Positions 17,291-28,621 of a stretch of DNA of 64,000 bases are shown one piece after another; the stretch's first letter is position 1; every line of letters begins with the position of its first letter. A program made the position numbers and the translations under genes. The stretch is from Fibrobacter sp. UWB5. Lineage in GTDB: Bacteria; Fibrobacterota; Fibrobacteria; Fibrobacterales; Fibrobacteraceae. Below the pieces are notes generated by a model. That model was not told the origin of the DNA. It saw only the letters and a program-made list of their open reading frames with translations, and did not search any database. The DNA is taken from contig NZ_MWQH01000001.1 of the NCBI RefSeq assembly GCF_002210295.1, positions 124,001 to 188,000 of the forward strand, in the 5' to 3' direction.

Positions 17291-18159
17291 TGGCGATGTA
17301 TAAGGATATTGCGCTTGCTGTCGAAGGCGGCGGCATGCGCGGCGCCTATTCGGCCGGCGTACTGGACGTATTTTTAGATAACGGTATCAAGTTTGGCGCA
17401 TGTGCCGGAACCTCGGCGGGCGCCACTCACCTTTGTAGCTATCTGTCGGAACAGCGTGAACGCAACAAGCGTCTCGACACCATTCATTCGGCAAGCAAAC
17501 GCTACATGAGCTGGGGCAACCTGATTCGCACTGGCGATTTTTTCGAACTGGATTATTGCTACAATCAAATCCCGCGCGTGGTCGATCCGTTCGATTTCGA
17601 AAAGTTCCGCGAGAATACAGCCGAAACGAAATTCTATGCGGTCGCTACGAACCTGGAAACAGGCGGCCCCGAATATTTGCTCACTCGCGATCTGGACAAG
17701 CCCGAAGACATGGACAAGATTCGCGCCTCGGCCTCGCTCCCGCTCATGAGCCATATTGTAGAAGTTGAAGGCATGAAACTTCTGGACGGCGGTGTCGGCG
17801 ACAGCATTCCGTTCGAAGTATTCACAGGCATGGGCTATCAAAAGCAGGTCGTAATCGTCACGCAGCCTGAAGGCTTTGTCAAGAAGCCGAATTCCATGAT
17901 TCCCCTGTTCAAGATTATCTACCGCAAGTACCCCAAGTTTATCGAAGCGGCAAGGAACCGCCACATTCGCTACAACCAGTGCCTGCGCACGCTGGAAGAA
18001 CGTGTCGCTCAAGGTTCTGCGTTCATGATCCGCCCGAGCGCAGAATTCAAGATTTCGCGCCTCGAAAAAGACAAGTCTAAACTGGTGGAACTTTACGACA
18101 TGGGCGTGAAAGACACGACCGCGCTCATGCCCAAGTTGCTTGAATTTCTAGAAAAATAA
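17290..18159 (+). CDS. Patatin-like phospholipase family protein (YjjU/RssA type)
   Basis: The start at 17290 overlaps the NUDIX stop (TAATG), which supports it over an upstream in-frame ATG. The 289-residue product has the patatin motifs: oxyanion-hole GGGMRGAYSAGVL (about 12-24), nucleophile elbow GTSAGA (about 41-46) and the DGG with catalytic Asp (LLDGGVGDSIP, about 165-175). Patatin proteins are serine lipid acyl hydrolases with a Ser-Asp dyad. There is no signal peptide, so it acts in the cytoplasm or at the inner face of the membrane. Last gene of the overlapping sensor operon. Confidence 0.9.
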   Translation: MAMYKDIALAVEGGGMRGAYSAGVLDVFLDNGIKFGACAGTSAGATHLCSYLSEQRERNKRLDTIHSASKRYMSWGNLIRTGDFFELDYCYNQIPRVVDPFDFEKFRENTAETKFYAVATNLETGGPEYLLTRDLDKPEDMDKIRASASLPLMSHIVEVEGMKLLDGGVGDSIPFEVFTGMGYQKQVVIVTQPEGFVKKPNSMIPLFKIIYRKYPKFIEAARNRHIRYNQCLRTLEERVAQGSAFMIRPSAEFKISRLEKDKSKLVELYDMGVKDTTALMPKLLEFLEK

Positions 18160-18162
18160 ACG

Positions 18163-18187
18163 TCATTGCGAGTGGAACGAAACTATC
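18163..18187. repeat. Short REP-like intergenic fragment
   Basis: The gap holds CGTCATTGCGAGTGGAACGA (from about 18163), which resembles the GTCATTGCGAGCG-type repeats scattered between genes in many bacterial genomes. It directly precedes the DUF1653 start. Confidence 0.35.
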
Positions 18188-18188
18188 T

Positions 18189-18428
18189 ATGTCGAAAGCA
18201 ATTGCCGGTCACAAGTATCGTCACTACAAAAAAGAAACGATGATTTACACCGTCGTCACCGCCGACGCTCTCGACTGTGAATCGGTCAAGCCGCTCGTGG
18301 TTTATCGCAGCGAATACGAAACGCCCGACCACCCGAAGGGAACCTTATGGGTGCGCGACCGCGAAGATTTTGAAAGCAAGGTGACGCATGCCGACGGTAC
18401 TATCGTAGACCGTTTTACTGAAATCTGA
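18189..18428 (+). CDS. DUF1653 domain protein
   Basis: This 79-residue protein fits DUF1653: HKYRHYKKETMIYTVVTADALD, then LVVYRSEYE and GTLWVRDREDFESKV. The family is a small beta-rich fold of unknown function. It follows the patatin gene by 29 bases across a REP-like fragment and converges with the EamA gene, with only 8 bases between the stops. Confidence 0.85.
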   Translation: MSKAIAGHKYRHYKKETMIYTVVTADALDCESVKPLVVYRSEYETPDHPKGTLWVRDREDFESKVTHADGTIVDRFTEI

Positions 18429-18436
18429 GTACAGAA

Positions 18437-19348
18437 TTATTTTCGCTTGAATTCGGCTAGAATCATGCCTGCGACAATAGCCACTGCGCCCACGATGGCA
18501 ATGGGCGTAATGCGTTCGCCAAGAGCAATTGCTGCCGTAATCATGGTAATCAAGGGTGCTACATAGCCGTAGTTGCTCGCAAGAACTGTGCCGAGCTGTT
18601 TCAGCACATTGTTCCAGATAAGGTATCCGAACAGGGAGCAGCATACTGTAAGGCACAAAAAGTTAAAAGCGACGACGGGTTCCATAAAGTTCTGCCACGG
18701 AATATCAAGCACTTTCGACACATCGCCTCGCGCTTCGATAAACAGGGCGGGAATAGACATTAGGGTGCCGTAGAAAAACATCTTGCGCGTAATGAACAGT
18801 GAATTGTATTTGCCGTTCAACTGCTTCACGACTAGCGAATAGATTGCCCACATGACTCCGGCGCTGCAGGCGAGCAGATCACCCACGGGCGAAAGCTTCA
18901 AGACGAACTTGCCGTTCAGAACCACTAGCACCATGCCGACGAATGTGACAAGACAGCCTAGAACTTGTCGCTTGCCGAGACGTTCGCTTTTATAGAAAAT
19001 GCTTCCGAGAATCAGAATGAGTAACGGGTTCGCGCAAATAATGAGCGCCACGTTGCTCGACGGCGAAAACGAAAGCGCCGTATTTTCGGTCCAAAAGTAA
19101 AGTGTACATCCGGTAATGCCACTGATGAACAGAATCAGTTCATGCTTCCAGTTTTGGCTGCGGAATTGCTTGTGGCTTGCCGCCAAAAGAATCAAGTAGG
19201 TAATCGCAAAACGCAACGAGAAGATTTGCACTGCCGAAAAACCATGATTCAAGAGCACCTTCGTGCTTACGAAGCTCGTGCCCCAAAAGGTGATGGTAAT
19301 AATGGCGAGCAAATGCCAAAAGGCGAGACTGTTGCGAGAGGGTATCAT
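18437..19348 (-). CDS. EamA/DMT family transporter
   Basis: This inner-membrane protein of about 303 residues has ten hydrophobic segments in two similar halves, the EamA arrangement. Blocks include FWGTSFVSTKVLL near the N-terminus and GTVLASNYGYVAPLITMITAAIALGERITPIAIVGAVAIVAGM near the C-terminus. The family exports metabolites, including amino acids such as cysteine or O-acetylserine. ATG at 19348 is preferred over a TTG three codons upstream. Its promoter region is shared with metY, where the 19394-19414 inverted repeat lies. A link to sulfur metabolism is therefore possible but unproven. Confidence 0.85.
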   Translation of the reverse strand: MIPSRNSLAFWHLLAIITITFWGTSFVSTKVLLNHGFSAVQIFSLRFAITYLILLAASHKQFRSQNWKHELILFISGITGCTLYFWTENTALSFSPSSNVALIICANPLLILILGSIFYKSERLGKRQVLGCLVTFVGMVLVVLNGKFVLKLSPVGDLLACSAGVMWAIYSLVVKQLNGKYNSLFITRKMFFYGTLMSIPALFIEARGDVSKVLDIPWQNFMEPVVAFNFLCLTVCCSLFGYLIWNNVLKQLGTVLASNYGYVAPLITMITAAIALGERITPIAIVGAVAIVAGMILAEFKRK

Positions 19349-19393
19349 TGAACACAAAAGTAGCTTTTTATGGTGTTTTTTAGTGAAATTCTA

Positions 19394-19414
19394 GTTATAG
19401 TAAAAAACTATAGG
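19394..19414. promoter_or_regulatory. Inverted repeat, candidate operator upstream of metY
   Basis: GTTATA, 9 bases, TATAGG: a near copy of the inverted repeat found at six promoters between 49.7 and 61.4 kb. The distance from the right-arm ATA (19410) to the TTGACA -35 (19456) is 46 bases, the same as at the mccB operon. The GTAT half-element seen elsewhere 21 bases downstream is only ATAT here. Confidence 0.5.
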
Positions 19415-19455
19415 TAGATATCGGAATTATATATGCGGGTATTTGCATAAACGCA

Positions 19456-19483
19456 TTGACAAGCAATAGCGATTTTCTATATT
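19456..19483 (+). promoter_or_regulatory. Promoter of metY (19.5 kb)
   Basis: TTGACA (19456-19461), 16 bases, TATATT (19478-19483), 79 bases before the ATG. The 70-base leader shows no recognised riboswitch. Confidence 0.65.
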
Positions 19484-19562
19484 TACCTATATAAAAAATA
19501 TGTAAGTCGGCGCAAAATGGGCTGCTGGCTATAATTAAACGAGTTTTTAACAAGAGGCTAAA

Positions 19563-20840
19563 ATGTCTAAAATCGAAACTTTGTGCATTCAGGGCGGCTG
19601 GCAGCCGAAAAACGGCGAACCGCGCGTGCTCCCCATCTACCAGAGCACCACTTTCAAGTACGAAACTACCAACGATATGGCCGACTTGTTCGACCTGAAG
19701 GCTTCGGGCTATTTCTACACCCGTCTGCAGAACCCGACTAACGACGCTGTCGCGAACAAGATTGCCGCTCTCGAAGGCGGTGTCGCTGCCATGCTTACGA
19801 GCTCCGGTCAGGCTGCTAACTTCTATGCCGTTTTCAATATTTGCGAATCTGGCGACCACTTCATCAGCACCAGTGCCATTTACGGCGGTACGAGCAACCT
19901 CTTCTCCGTGACGATGAAGAAGCTCGGCATCGAATGCACGTTCGTTGACCAGGATGCCTCCGACGAAGAAATCGAAAAGGCTTTCCGCCCGAACACCAAG
20001 TGCGTTTTCGGCGAAACCGTTGCTAACCCGGCTGGCAAGGTGCTTGACCTCAAGCGCTTCGCCGACATCGCCCACAAGCACGGCGTTCCGATGATTGTCG
20101 ACAACACCTTCCCGACCCCGATTCTCTGCCGCCCGATTGAATTCGGCGTGGACATCGTGACTCACTCCACGACCAAGTACATGGACGGTCACGCGATGGC
20201 CGTGGGTGGCTGCATTGTGGATAGCGGCAACTTCGACTGGGAAGCAAACCACGACCGTTTCAAGGGCCTCACCGAACCGGATCCGAGCTATCACGGTCTC
20301 GCCTACACGAAGGCTTTCGGCAAGGGTGCCTACATCACGAAGGCTACTGCACAGCTCATGCGCGACTTTGGTTCCATCCAGTCTCCGCAGAATGCGTTCC
20401 TCCTGAACGTGGGTCTTGAAACGCTTCACCTCCGCATGCCGCGTCACTGCGAAAACGCTCTCGCTTGCGCCAGGTTCCTCAAGAATCACCCGAAGGTGGC
20501 TTGGGTCAACTACGCCGGTCTCGAAGGCGACAAGTACTACGAACTCGCCCAGAAGCAGTTCAAGGGTGGTCTCCCGTGCGGTGTTCTCACCTTCGGCATC
20601 AAGGGTGGCCGTGAAAAGTCCATCCAGTTCATGGATAGCCTCAAGATGATTTGCATCGTGACTCACGTGGCTGACGCTCGTAGCTGCGTGCTGCATCCGG
20701 CAAGCCACACTCACCGTCAGCTTAGCGACGAACAGTTGATTGAAGCTGGTGTTGCACCTGATTTGATCCGTTTCAGCGTCGGTATCGAAAATGTCGAAGA
20801 CATTATTGCCGACTTGACTCAGGCACTCGACAAAGTGTAA
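19563..20840 (+). CDS. metY: O-acetylhomoserine sulfhydrylase (MetY family), copy 1
   Basis: This 425-residue PLP enzyme belongs to the Cys/Met-metabolism fold-type I family. It has YTRLQNPTNDAVANKIAALEGG (52-73), SSGQAAN, and the PLP lysine K205 in HSTTKYMDGHAMAVGG. The roughly 425-residue length, with an insertion after the PLP lysine (NFDWEANHDRF...YHGLAYTKAFG), is typical of MetY rather than MetB/MetC (about 380). MetY makes homocysteine from O-acetyl-L-homoserine and sulfide, and some members use methanethiol to make methionine directly. It is closest in the window to the copy at 61443. It has its own promoter, with a candidate shared operator, and a strong terminator. Confidence 0.92.
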   Translation: MSKIETLCIQGGWQPKNGEPRVLPIYQSTTFKYETTNDMADLFDLKASGYFYTRLQNPTNDAVANKIAALEGGVAAMLTSSGQAANFYAVFNICESGDHFISTSAIYGGTSNLFSVTMKKLGIECTFVDQDASDEEIEKAFRPNTKCVFGETVANPAGKVLDLKRFADIAHKHGVPMIVDNTFPTPILCRPIEFGVDIVTHSTTKYMDGHAMAVGGCIVDSGNFDWEANHDRFKGLTEPDPSYHGLAYTKAFGKGAYITKATAQLMRDFGSIQSPQNAFLLNVGLETLHLRMPRHCENALACARFLKNHPKVAWVNYAGLEGDKYYELAQKQFKGGLPCGVLTFGIKGGREKSIQFMDSLKMICIVTHVADARSCVLHPASHTHRQLSDEQLIEAGVAPDLIRFSVGIENVEDIIADLTQALDKV

Positions 20841-20861
20841 TCGATATTCTGAGTAGAAATT

Positions 20862-20887
20862 TCCCTGGCTATGCCAGGGATTTTTTT
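20862..20887 (+). terminator. Terminator of metY copy 1
   Basis: An eight-pair stem (TCCCTGGC-TAT-GCCAGGGA, 20862-20880) followed by seven T. Confidence 0.9.
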
Positions 20888-21096
20888 ATTTGCTCGGGTT
20901 TCTTATAAAATAACGTTTTTGAGCGAGTTCCGAAAGAAATGTGCAAAAATAAACACAAGAAGTGTTTTAATTTGTGTAAAAATTGTGGACAAAAAAAGCT
21001 AAATGGAGTGTAAGTTTTTTGTATAAAATAAATTCAGTTGCACCCCTTGTCAATAAATACCCTTTATTGTAACTTTGTTTACAATAATATTGTTTT

Positions 21097-21162
21097 GAGG
21101 GTTAGGAGTCCATCAAACACCTCGGGAAGTCCTGCTGCGCAAGTGGCGGGGCTTCCTTTTTT
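21097..21162 (+). ncRNA. Candidate small RNA ending in an intrinsic terminator
   Basis: The 536-base gap between metY and leuS holds an isolated strong terminator hairpin: GGAAGTCCTGC (21125-21135), a 10-base loop, GCGGGGCTTCC (21146-21156) and six T. The upstream metY terminator has already ended that transcript, so this hairpin should belong to another RNA. A small GAGG/CCTC stem (21097-21123) precedes it. No clear promoter was found, though AT-rich TTGTAA and AATATT boxes lie at 21067-21090. The rest of the gap is AT-rich, with a short inverted repeat (GCAAAAAC/GTTTTTGC, about 21278-21295) and a TATCTT box 36 bases before leuS. Confidence 0.35.
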
Positions 21163-21376
21163 ACAATTTTGTGTGATTTTGTGTAAGAGTTCGAGAAAAA
21201 AAATGATTTTAAAATATGGACTTTATTAAAGCGAGTTGGCGATATTCATTACATGCTTAAACCCGCTGTCAAAAAATGCAAAAACTTGTTTTTGCGCTTT
21301 GTCGCCTTGCGCACTTTTGCCGCGGCTCTCGCCTTTTTTCTATCTTTACCCCCGAAAAAATTAAAAGGATAGAACT

Positions 21377-24064
<2,688 letters not shown>

Positions 24065-24086
24065 ACCCGGCCCCACCCTTAGTGTC

Positions 24087-24112
24087 ATCCCCGACTTAGT
24101 CGGGGATTTTTT
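24087..24112 (+). terminator. Terminator of leuS
   Basis: Nine-pair stem ATCCCCGAC-TTA-GTCGGGGAT (24087-24107) followed by T. The sequence around it (GTCATCCCCGACTTAGTCGGGGAT) resembles a common dispersed intergenic repeat. Confidence 0.85.
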
Positions 24113-24212
24113 GTTGATATTTCTGGATTCTCCTGAAAAAACGATATGTATATTTATTCTAGAAATCTTCGTTAATGAAGGTTGGCTCCATGCGGAGCAA
24201 AGGGGAGTATGT

Positions 24213-25640
24213 ATGAAAAGATTTATAGTTTCGTTTGGTCTTGCGATTCTTTTTGCGGCCTGTAGTGGAGATAACGTGTGTTCCGTTGACAAGCCTGAAG
24301 CAAGTGATTCTTCGTCAAGCGTTGCGCCGGTGTCCAGCAGCAAGACGGTTAAATCAAGCAGTAGCAACGATGTGGTTAAATCAAGCAGTAGCAACGATGT
24401 GGTTGAATCGAGTAGCAGTGCCGAGGCCTTGCCAGATACGGTATTGATAGACGAACGCGATGGCCAAACTTATAGGATTGTGAAAATCGGCGACCAGATC
24501 TGGATGGCGGAAAACCTGAATTACGAAACGGAAAGTAGTTTCTGCTATAACGATTCGACGGAGTACTGCGAAACGTACGGTCGCCTCTACACTTGGGCGG
24601 CGGCGGTCGGTAAATCAGAAAAGGAATGCGGCAGCAGTTTGTGTGGCCTGCCCAGAAGAAACGTGCAGGGGGTATGCCCTAGCGGTTGGCATCTGCCGTC
24701 GCATGAAGAAATGGACGACTTTGTTTATACAGTGGGTACATATCCACTTGTGACGGCTATAATCAAGTCGCGGACCGGGTGGGATGATGGGTCGAACGGT
24801 ACGGACGATTATGGCTTTTCTGCACTTCCTGCAGGCTATCGCAATATTGTGGGGGGATATGCCGGCAAGAACAGTGCTTACTTCTGGATGGCTGAAGAGG
24901 ACCGTCAAGAAACGGCTTATAAGATGGGCTTGATTGACGGCGATCCAACGGCTAATTGGGGTACTGAAAAAAAGAGACTCGCTTTTTCAGTCCGTTGCCT
25001 TAAGGACAAGGAGCCGAACTTGAAGGATTGGAGCTGGGATGTGCCGAAGGATGTCCGTCTGAATCCGGATGTTGCATATGACAGCGTTAAAGACTCTCGC
25101 GATGGCAGGGTTTACAAGACGGTAAAAATCGGTGGCCAAGTCTGGATGGCCGAAAATCTGAATTACGCCGACAGCGTGGCAACCCCCGGCTTGAAAGGCG
25201 GAAGTTGGTGCATTGACAATGATACTGCCAACTGTAATGTGGCCGGACGGCTCTACTATTGGGAGGCCGCCGTGCAGGGCGTTTGCCTTGACGGTTGGCA
25301 TTTGCCGACAAAAGAGGAGTGGAGCGCATTGATTGATACCCTTGGGGGCGCTGTGTCGGCGGGTAAACGTCTCAAGTCCATCACCGGCTGGGATAAAAAC
25401 GGCAACGGCGTTGACGATTTCGGCTTCTCAGCTTTACCGGCAGGGAAGGCTTCTTCTGCGCCTTTTTATGGATTGTCATTTAGTGATGATGGCGTGGGAA
25501 CTCTTTTTTGGAGTTCTACAGAAGGCGATGACGTCGGCGCATACGGTGTATCGTTGTGGAATTATTCTGATGTGGCTGATTTGGATTACTTCTTCAAAGA
25601 TCTCGGGTCATCAGTCCGTTGCGTGAAAGATTCTGAATAA
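24213..25640 (+). CDS. FISUMP-domain lipoprotein (two domains)
   Basis: The start at 24213 follows AGGGGAGT and gives a lipoprotein signal (MKRFIVSFGLAILFAAC, lipidated C17). A low-complexity linker of repeated S-S-S-S blocks (about 30-70) leads to two copies of the Fibrobacter succinogenes major paralogous domain (TIGR02145). Each has DGxxYxxVKIGxQxWMAENLNY, a VQGVCxxGWHLPxxEEW-type block, DDFGFSALPAG and (F/S)SVRCVKD. The first copy (about 80-330) is longer than the second (about 335-475). The domain is expanded in Fibrobacter and its function is unknown. The protein is likely anchored to a membrane, with the domains outside the cytoplasm. Confidence 0.9.
   Translation: MKRFIVSFGLAILFAACSGDNVCSVDKPEASDSSSSVAPVSSSKTVKSSSSNDVVKSSSSNDVVESSSSAEALPDTVLIDERDGQTYRIVKIGDQIWMAENLNYETESSFCYNDSTEYCETYGRLYTWAAAVGKSEKECGSSLCGLPRRNVQGVCPSGWHLPSHEEMDDFVYTVGTYPLVTAIIKSRTGWDDGSNGTDDYGFSALPAGYRNIVGGYAGKNSAYFWMAEEDRQETAYKMGLIDGDPTANWGTEKKRLAFSVRCLKDKEPNLKDWSWDVPKDVRLNPDVAYDSVKDSRDGRVYKTVKIGGQVWMAENLNYADSVATPGLKGGSWCIDNDTANCNVAGRLYYWEAAVQGVCLDGWHLPTKEEWSALIDTLGGAVSAGKRLKSITGWDKNGNGVDDFGFSALPAGKASSAPFYGLSFSDDGVGTLFWSSTEGDDVGAYGVSLWNYSDVADLDYFFKDLGSSVRCVKDSE
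24346..24399 (+). repeat. 27-base tandem repeat in the Ser-rich linker
   Basis: Two exact 27-base units (24346-24372 and 24373-24399) and a degenerate third encode the repeated VKSSSSNDV linker. Being in frame, unit gain or loss would change linker length without breaking the gene. Confidence 0.9.
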
Positions 25641-25732
25641 ACGCGAAAGGTCCCTGAGCCTGCCGAAGGGCCTTTGCATCAAAGAGTCTTCCTGGAGCGT
25701 CCGTGAGGACGCGATAGGATCCATAGAAATTC

Positions 25733-25762
25733 AGACCGTAGCAAAAACGCTGCGGTCTTTTT
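25733..25762 (+). terminator. Terminator of FISUMP gene, abutting the next promoter
   Basis: AGACCGTAGC (25733-25742), five A, GCTGCGGTCT and a T run. The T run merges with the TATATT -10 (25762-25767) of the BASS gene. The rest of the 133-base gap holds a REP-like TCCCTGAGCCTGCCGAAGGG and a small hairpin (GCGTCC-GTGA-GGACGC). Confidence 0.75.
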
Positions 25763-25773
25763 ATATTTAAAGC

Positions 25774-26769
25774 ATGTTTAAGGTAATCAAGGCGTTTTGC
25801 CGTCTGCTTTCGAATTACGCTTCCCCCTTTGTCATCGCAAGCGCAATAGTCGCATTCTTCGTTCCGGTCGCTTTCGGCTGGGTTCACGGGAATGTATCCT
25901 CCATCATTCTCGGCGTCATCATGTTGAGTATGGGCCTTACCATTTCGACAGATGATATCCGCAATCTGCTAAAACAGCCGCTCCATATTTTGCTCGGTGC
26001 GGTTGCTCAGTACACGATCATGCCGTTTGTCGCTTTCGGGCTTTCGAAGGTGTTCGGGCTGGATCCGTATCTGGCTGTGGGTATCATTCTGGTAGGATGC
26101 TGCCCGGGCGGTGTCTCGAGTAACGTCATGAGTTTCTTGGCCCGCGGTGACGTGACCTATTCGGTGAGCATGACCATGGTGAGCACGCTTCTTGCGCCTA
26201 TCATGACGCCGCTGCTTGTGCTGTGGCTGGCTGACACGAGCATTGACGTGAATGCGAAGGGAATGTTCCTGAATATTCTTTATGTGACGATTGCGCCGAT
26301 TACCATCGGATTCCTTTGCAACTACTTCTTGGGCAAGCGCGCCGTATTTAAAGAAATCCAGTCGAACATGCCTGCCGTGAGCGTGATTGGCCTGATGATG
26401 ATTGTGGGTGGTGTAGTCGTGACGGTGCGCCCGCAATTGTTCGCAAATGGCCTCGGCCTGATTTTCTTGGTGCTTGCGGTGGTGTTCTGCCACAATGCGC
26501 TGGGCTATGTGCTTGGCTACAGCGTGGGTAAACTCTTCAAGTTCAATACCGCCAAGAAGCGTACCATCGCTATCGAAGTCGGCGTGCAGAATGCCGGCAT
26601 GGCGACGGTGCTTGCCATGGCTTTCTTTGCGGATCCCGAAAACGTGGCGAAGAACCCTGCCGCGGTTCTTTGCATGGTGCCCTGCGCCTTGAGTTGTGCC
26701 TACCATTCCATCAGCGGAACGGTGCTGGCCAATATTTTTGCTTGGCGCGACAAGAAAAAGGCTCAGTAA
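25774..26769 (+). CDS. Bile acid:sodium symporter (BASS) family transporter
   Basis: This 331-residue inner-membrane protein has about nine to ten hydrophobic segments and BASS-family blocks: LSMGLTISTDDI (about 51-62), VGCCPGGVSSNVMSFLARGDV (about 108-128, the Na+-binding crossover region) and VGVQNAGMATVLAMAFF (about 268-284). Despite the name, bacterial members often carry pantoate, pyruvate-like or other organic anions with Na+. The substrate is unknown. A TATATT -10 ends 6 bases before the ATG and no ribosome binding site is seen, so the mRNA is probably leaderless. Confidence 0.9.
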   Translation: MFKVIKAFCRLLSNYASPFVIASAIVAFFVPVAFGWVHGNVSSIILGVIMLSMGLTISTDDIRNLLKQPLHILLGAVAQYTIMPFVAFGLSKVFGLDPYLAVGIILVGCCPGGVSSNVMSFLARGDVTYSVSMTMVSTLLAPIMTPLLVLWLADTSIDVNAKGMFLNILYVTIAPITIGFLCNYFLGKRAVFKEIQSNMPAVSVIGLMMIVGGVVVTVRPQLFANGLGLIFLVLAVVFCHNALGYVLGYSVGKLFKFNTAKKRTIAIEVGVQNAGMATVLAMAFFADPENVAKNPAAVLCMVPCALSCAYHSISGTVLANIFAWRDKKKAQ

Positions 26770-26822
26770 AACAACATTTATCCGAAAAAATCATTTTCTC
26801 GGACAAAGTGAATATGAAAAAA

Positions 26823-26848
26823 GCCGCGACCTTTAAGTCGCGGCCTTT
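26823..26848. terminator. Bidirectional terminator between BASS gene and pgi
   Basis: GCCGCGAC (26823-26830), CTTTAA, GTCGCGGC (26837-26844), flanked by A and T runs; it serves both convergent genes. Confidence 0.9.
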
Positions 26849-26881
26849 TAATTTTGGGAAGCGGTTGGCCCGCCCTTCAGA

Positions 26882-28546
26882 TTACTTCTGGTGAGCCTTG
26901 AACCAGCGGATAAGACCGTTGGTGGAGCTGTCGTGGTTCAGTTCGGCGTCGGCCTTGGCAAGTTCCGGAAGGATCTTCTTCGCGAGCTGCTTGCCGAGTT
27001 CAACACCCCACTGGTCGTAGCTGTTGATGTTCCAAATCACGCCCTGCGTGAAGATCTTGTGTTCGTACATGGCGATGAGGGCGCCGAGCGTTTCCGGAGA
27101 AACGTAGTCCATCATGATGGAGTTGGTCGGCTTGTTGCCTTCGAACACCTTGTGCGGGGCGAGGAATGCGATTTCTTCTTCGCTCTTGCCGTCCTTGCGG
27201 AGTTCTTCCTGAGCCTGGGCGAGGGTCTTGCCGTTCATCAAGGCTTCGGGCTGTGCAAAGAAGTTAGAGAGGAGCTTCTGGTGATGGTCGCCGACCTTGT
27301 TGTGGCTGTTGGCCGGGGCGATGAAGTCGCAAGGAATCATCTTAGTGCCCTGGTGAATCAGCTGGTAGAAGGCATGCTGGCCGTTCGTACCCGGTTCGCC
27401 CCAAAGGATCGGACCAGTCTGGTAGTTCACGCGCTTGGAATCGCGGTCAACAGTCTTGCCGTTGGATTCCATGTCGGCCTGCTGGAAGTAGGCAGCGAGG
27501 CGGTGCAGGTACTGGTCGTACGGGAGCATGGCGTAGCTGGAAGCGCCAAAGAAGTTGTTATACCACACGCCGATGAGGGCGAGGATCACCGGGAGGTTCT
27601 TATCGACCGGTGCAGTCTTGAAATGCTGATCCATTTCGTAGGCGCCCTGGTGGAGCTTCATGTAGTTGTCGAAACCGATGCGGAGAGCAATGGAAAGACC
27701 GATGGCAGACCACAGGGAGTAACGGCCACCCACCCAGTTCCAGAATTCGAACATGTTGGCGGTGTCGATACCGAAGGCAGACACGGCTTCGGTGTTGGTG
27801 GACAGAGCCACGAAGTGCTTGGCGATGGACTTTTCGTCGCCATTGAAAGCCTTGAGGACTGCAGCCTTGGCAGTTTCGGCGTTGGTCATGGTTTCAAGAG
27901 TGGTGAAGGTCTTGGAAGCAACGATGAAGAGCGTTTCTTCGATGTTCACCTTCTTGAGGGTTTCGGCCATGTGGGTGCCGTCGATGTTGGAAACGAAGTA
28001 GACTTCCGGAGAGTATTCGCCAGCAGCCGGCTTTTCAGCATACGGCTTGAGGGCTTCGGTCACCATCACCGGACCGAGGTCGGAACCGCCGATACCGATG
28101 TTCACCACATACTTGATGGCCTTGCCGGTGTGGCCCTTCCACTTGCCGGTACGCACGAGCTTGGTGAATTCTTCCATGTGCTTGAGCACGGCGCGAACTT
28201 CGGGCATCACGTCCTTGCCATCGACGCAAATCGGATCGTTACCCTTGTAGCGGAGAGCGGTGTGGAGCACGGCGCGCTTTTCGGTGGTGTTAATCTTTTC
28301 GCCGGCAAAGTACTTCTTGCGCATGTCTTCGAAACCGGCGGACTTCAGGAGGTCCTGGAGCTTAGCCATGGTTTCGTCAGTGATGATGTTCTTGGAGTAG
28401 TCCAGGAAGAGGCCGCAGGCTTCGGCGCTGAACTTTTCGGCACGAGCCGGGTCCTTTGCGAAGAGTTCCTTCATGTGCCAGGTCTTTGCGACTTCGGCGT
28501 GGGCCTCAAGGGCCTTCCATTCCTGAGAATCAGTCAGTTTCGACAT
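26882..28546 (-). CDS. pgi: Glucose-6-phosphate isomerase
   Basis: This 554-residue cytoplasmic enzyme interconverts glucose 6-phosphate and fructose 6-phosphate in glycolysis. It has the PGI signatures: [16 protein letters not shown] (substrate phosphate binding), [30 protein letters not shown], and [18 protein letters not shown] with the catalytic Glu and His. The length is that of the long PGI form seen in E. coli and eukaryotes. The start follows AAAGGATTAATCT; there are no close operon partners on this strand. Confidence 0.97.
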   Translation of the reverse strand: MSKLTDSQEWKALEAHAEVAKTWHMKELFAKDPARAEKFSAEACGLFLDYSKNIITDETMAKLQDLLKSAGFEDMRKKYFAGEKINTTEKRAVLHTALRYKGNDPICVDGKDVMPEVRAVLKHMEEFTKLVRTGKWKGHTGKAIKYVVNIGIGGSDLGPVMVTEALKPYAEKPAAGEYSPEVYFVSNIDGTHMAETLKKVNIEETLFIVASKTFTTLETMTNAETAKAAVLKAFNGDEKSIAKHFVALSTNTEAVSAFGIDTANMFEFWNWVGGRYSLWSAIGLSIALRIGFDNYMKLHQGAYEMDQHFKTAPVDKNLPVILALIGVWYNNFFGASSYAMLPYDQYLHRLAAYFQQADMESNGKTVDRDSKRVNYQTGPILWGEPGTNGQHAFYQLIHQGTKMIPCDFIAPANSHNKVGDHHQKLLSNFFAQPEALMNGKTLAQAQEELRKDGKSEEEIAFLAPHKVFEGNKPTNSIMMDYVSPETLGALIAMYEHKIFTQGVIWNINSYDQWGVELGKQLAKKILPELAKADAELNHDSSTNGLIRWFKAHQK

Positions 28547-28621
28547 AGATTAATCCTTTCCGCTGCGCGGTTATTTGTTGCGAGGGTAAAAATAGAAAAA
28601 TTTTTATATACATTTAGTGAC

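Noticed and set aside
19360-19562. Possible SAM riboswitch before metY copy 1
   Set aside because: The leader is only about 70 bases, AT-rich, with no recognisable SAM aptamer stems or terminator. The operator and promoter explain the region better.
20939-21013. 24-codon Cys/Lys-rich ORF (MCKNKHKKCFNLCKNCG...) after metY
   Set aside because: It has four cysteines in a zinc-finger-like spacing, but no ribosome binding site and no promoter, and it lies in AT-rich DNA. Probably chance; worth a look only if conserved.
21167-21376. Possible T-box leader before leuS
   Set aside because: No conserved T-box bulge sequence and no terminator/antiterminator near the gene; T-boxes are mostly Gram-positive.
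26891-28600. Very long open frame antisense to pgi, in frame with the HD protein
   Set aside because: It has no family motifs, covers a clear pgi gene, and its last part is a separate gene starting at 28622. Long antisense frames are common here because of codon bias.
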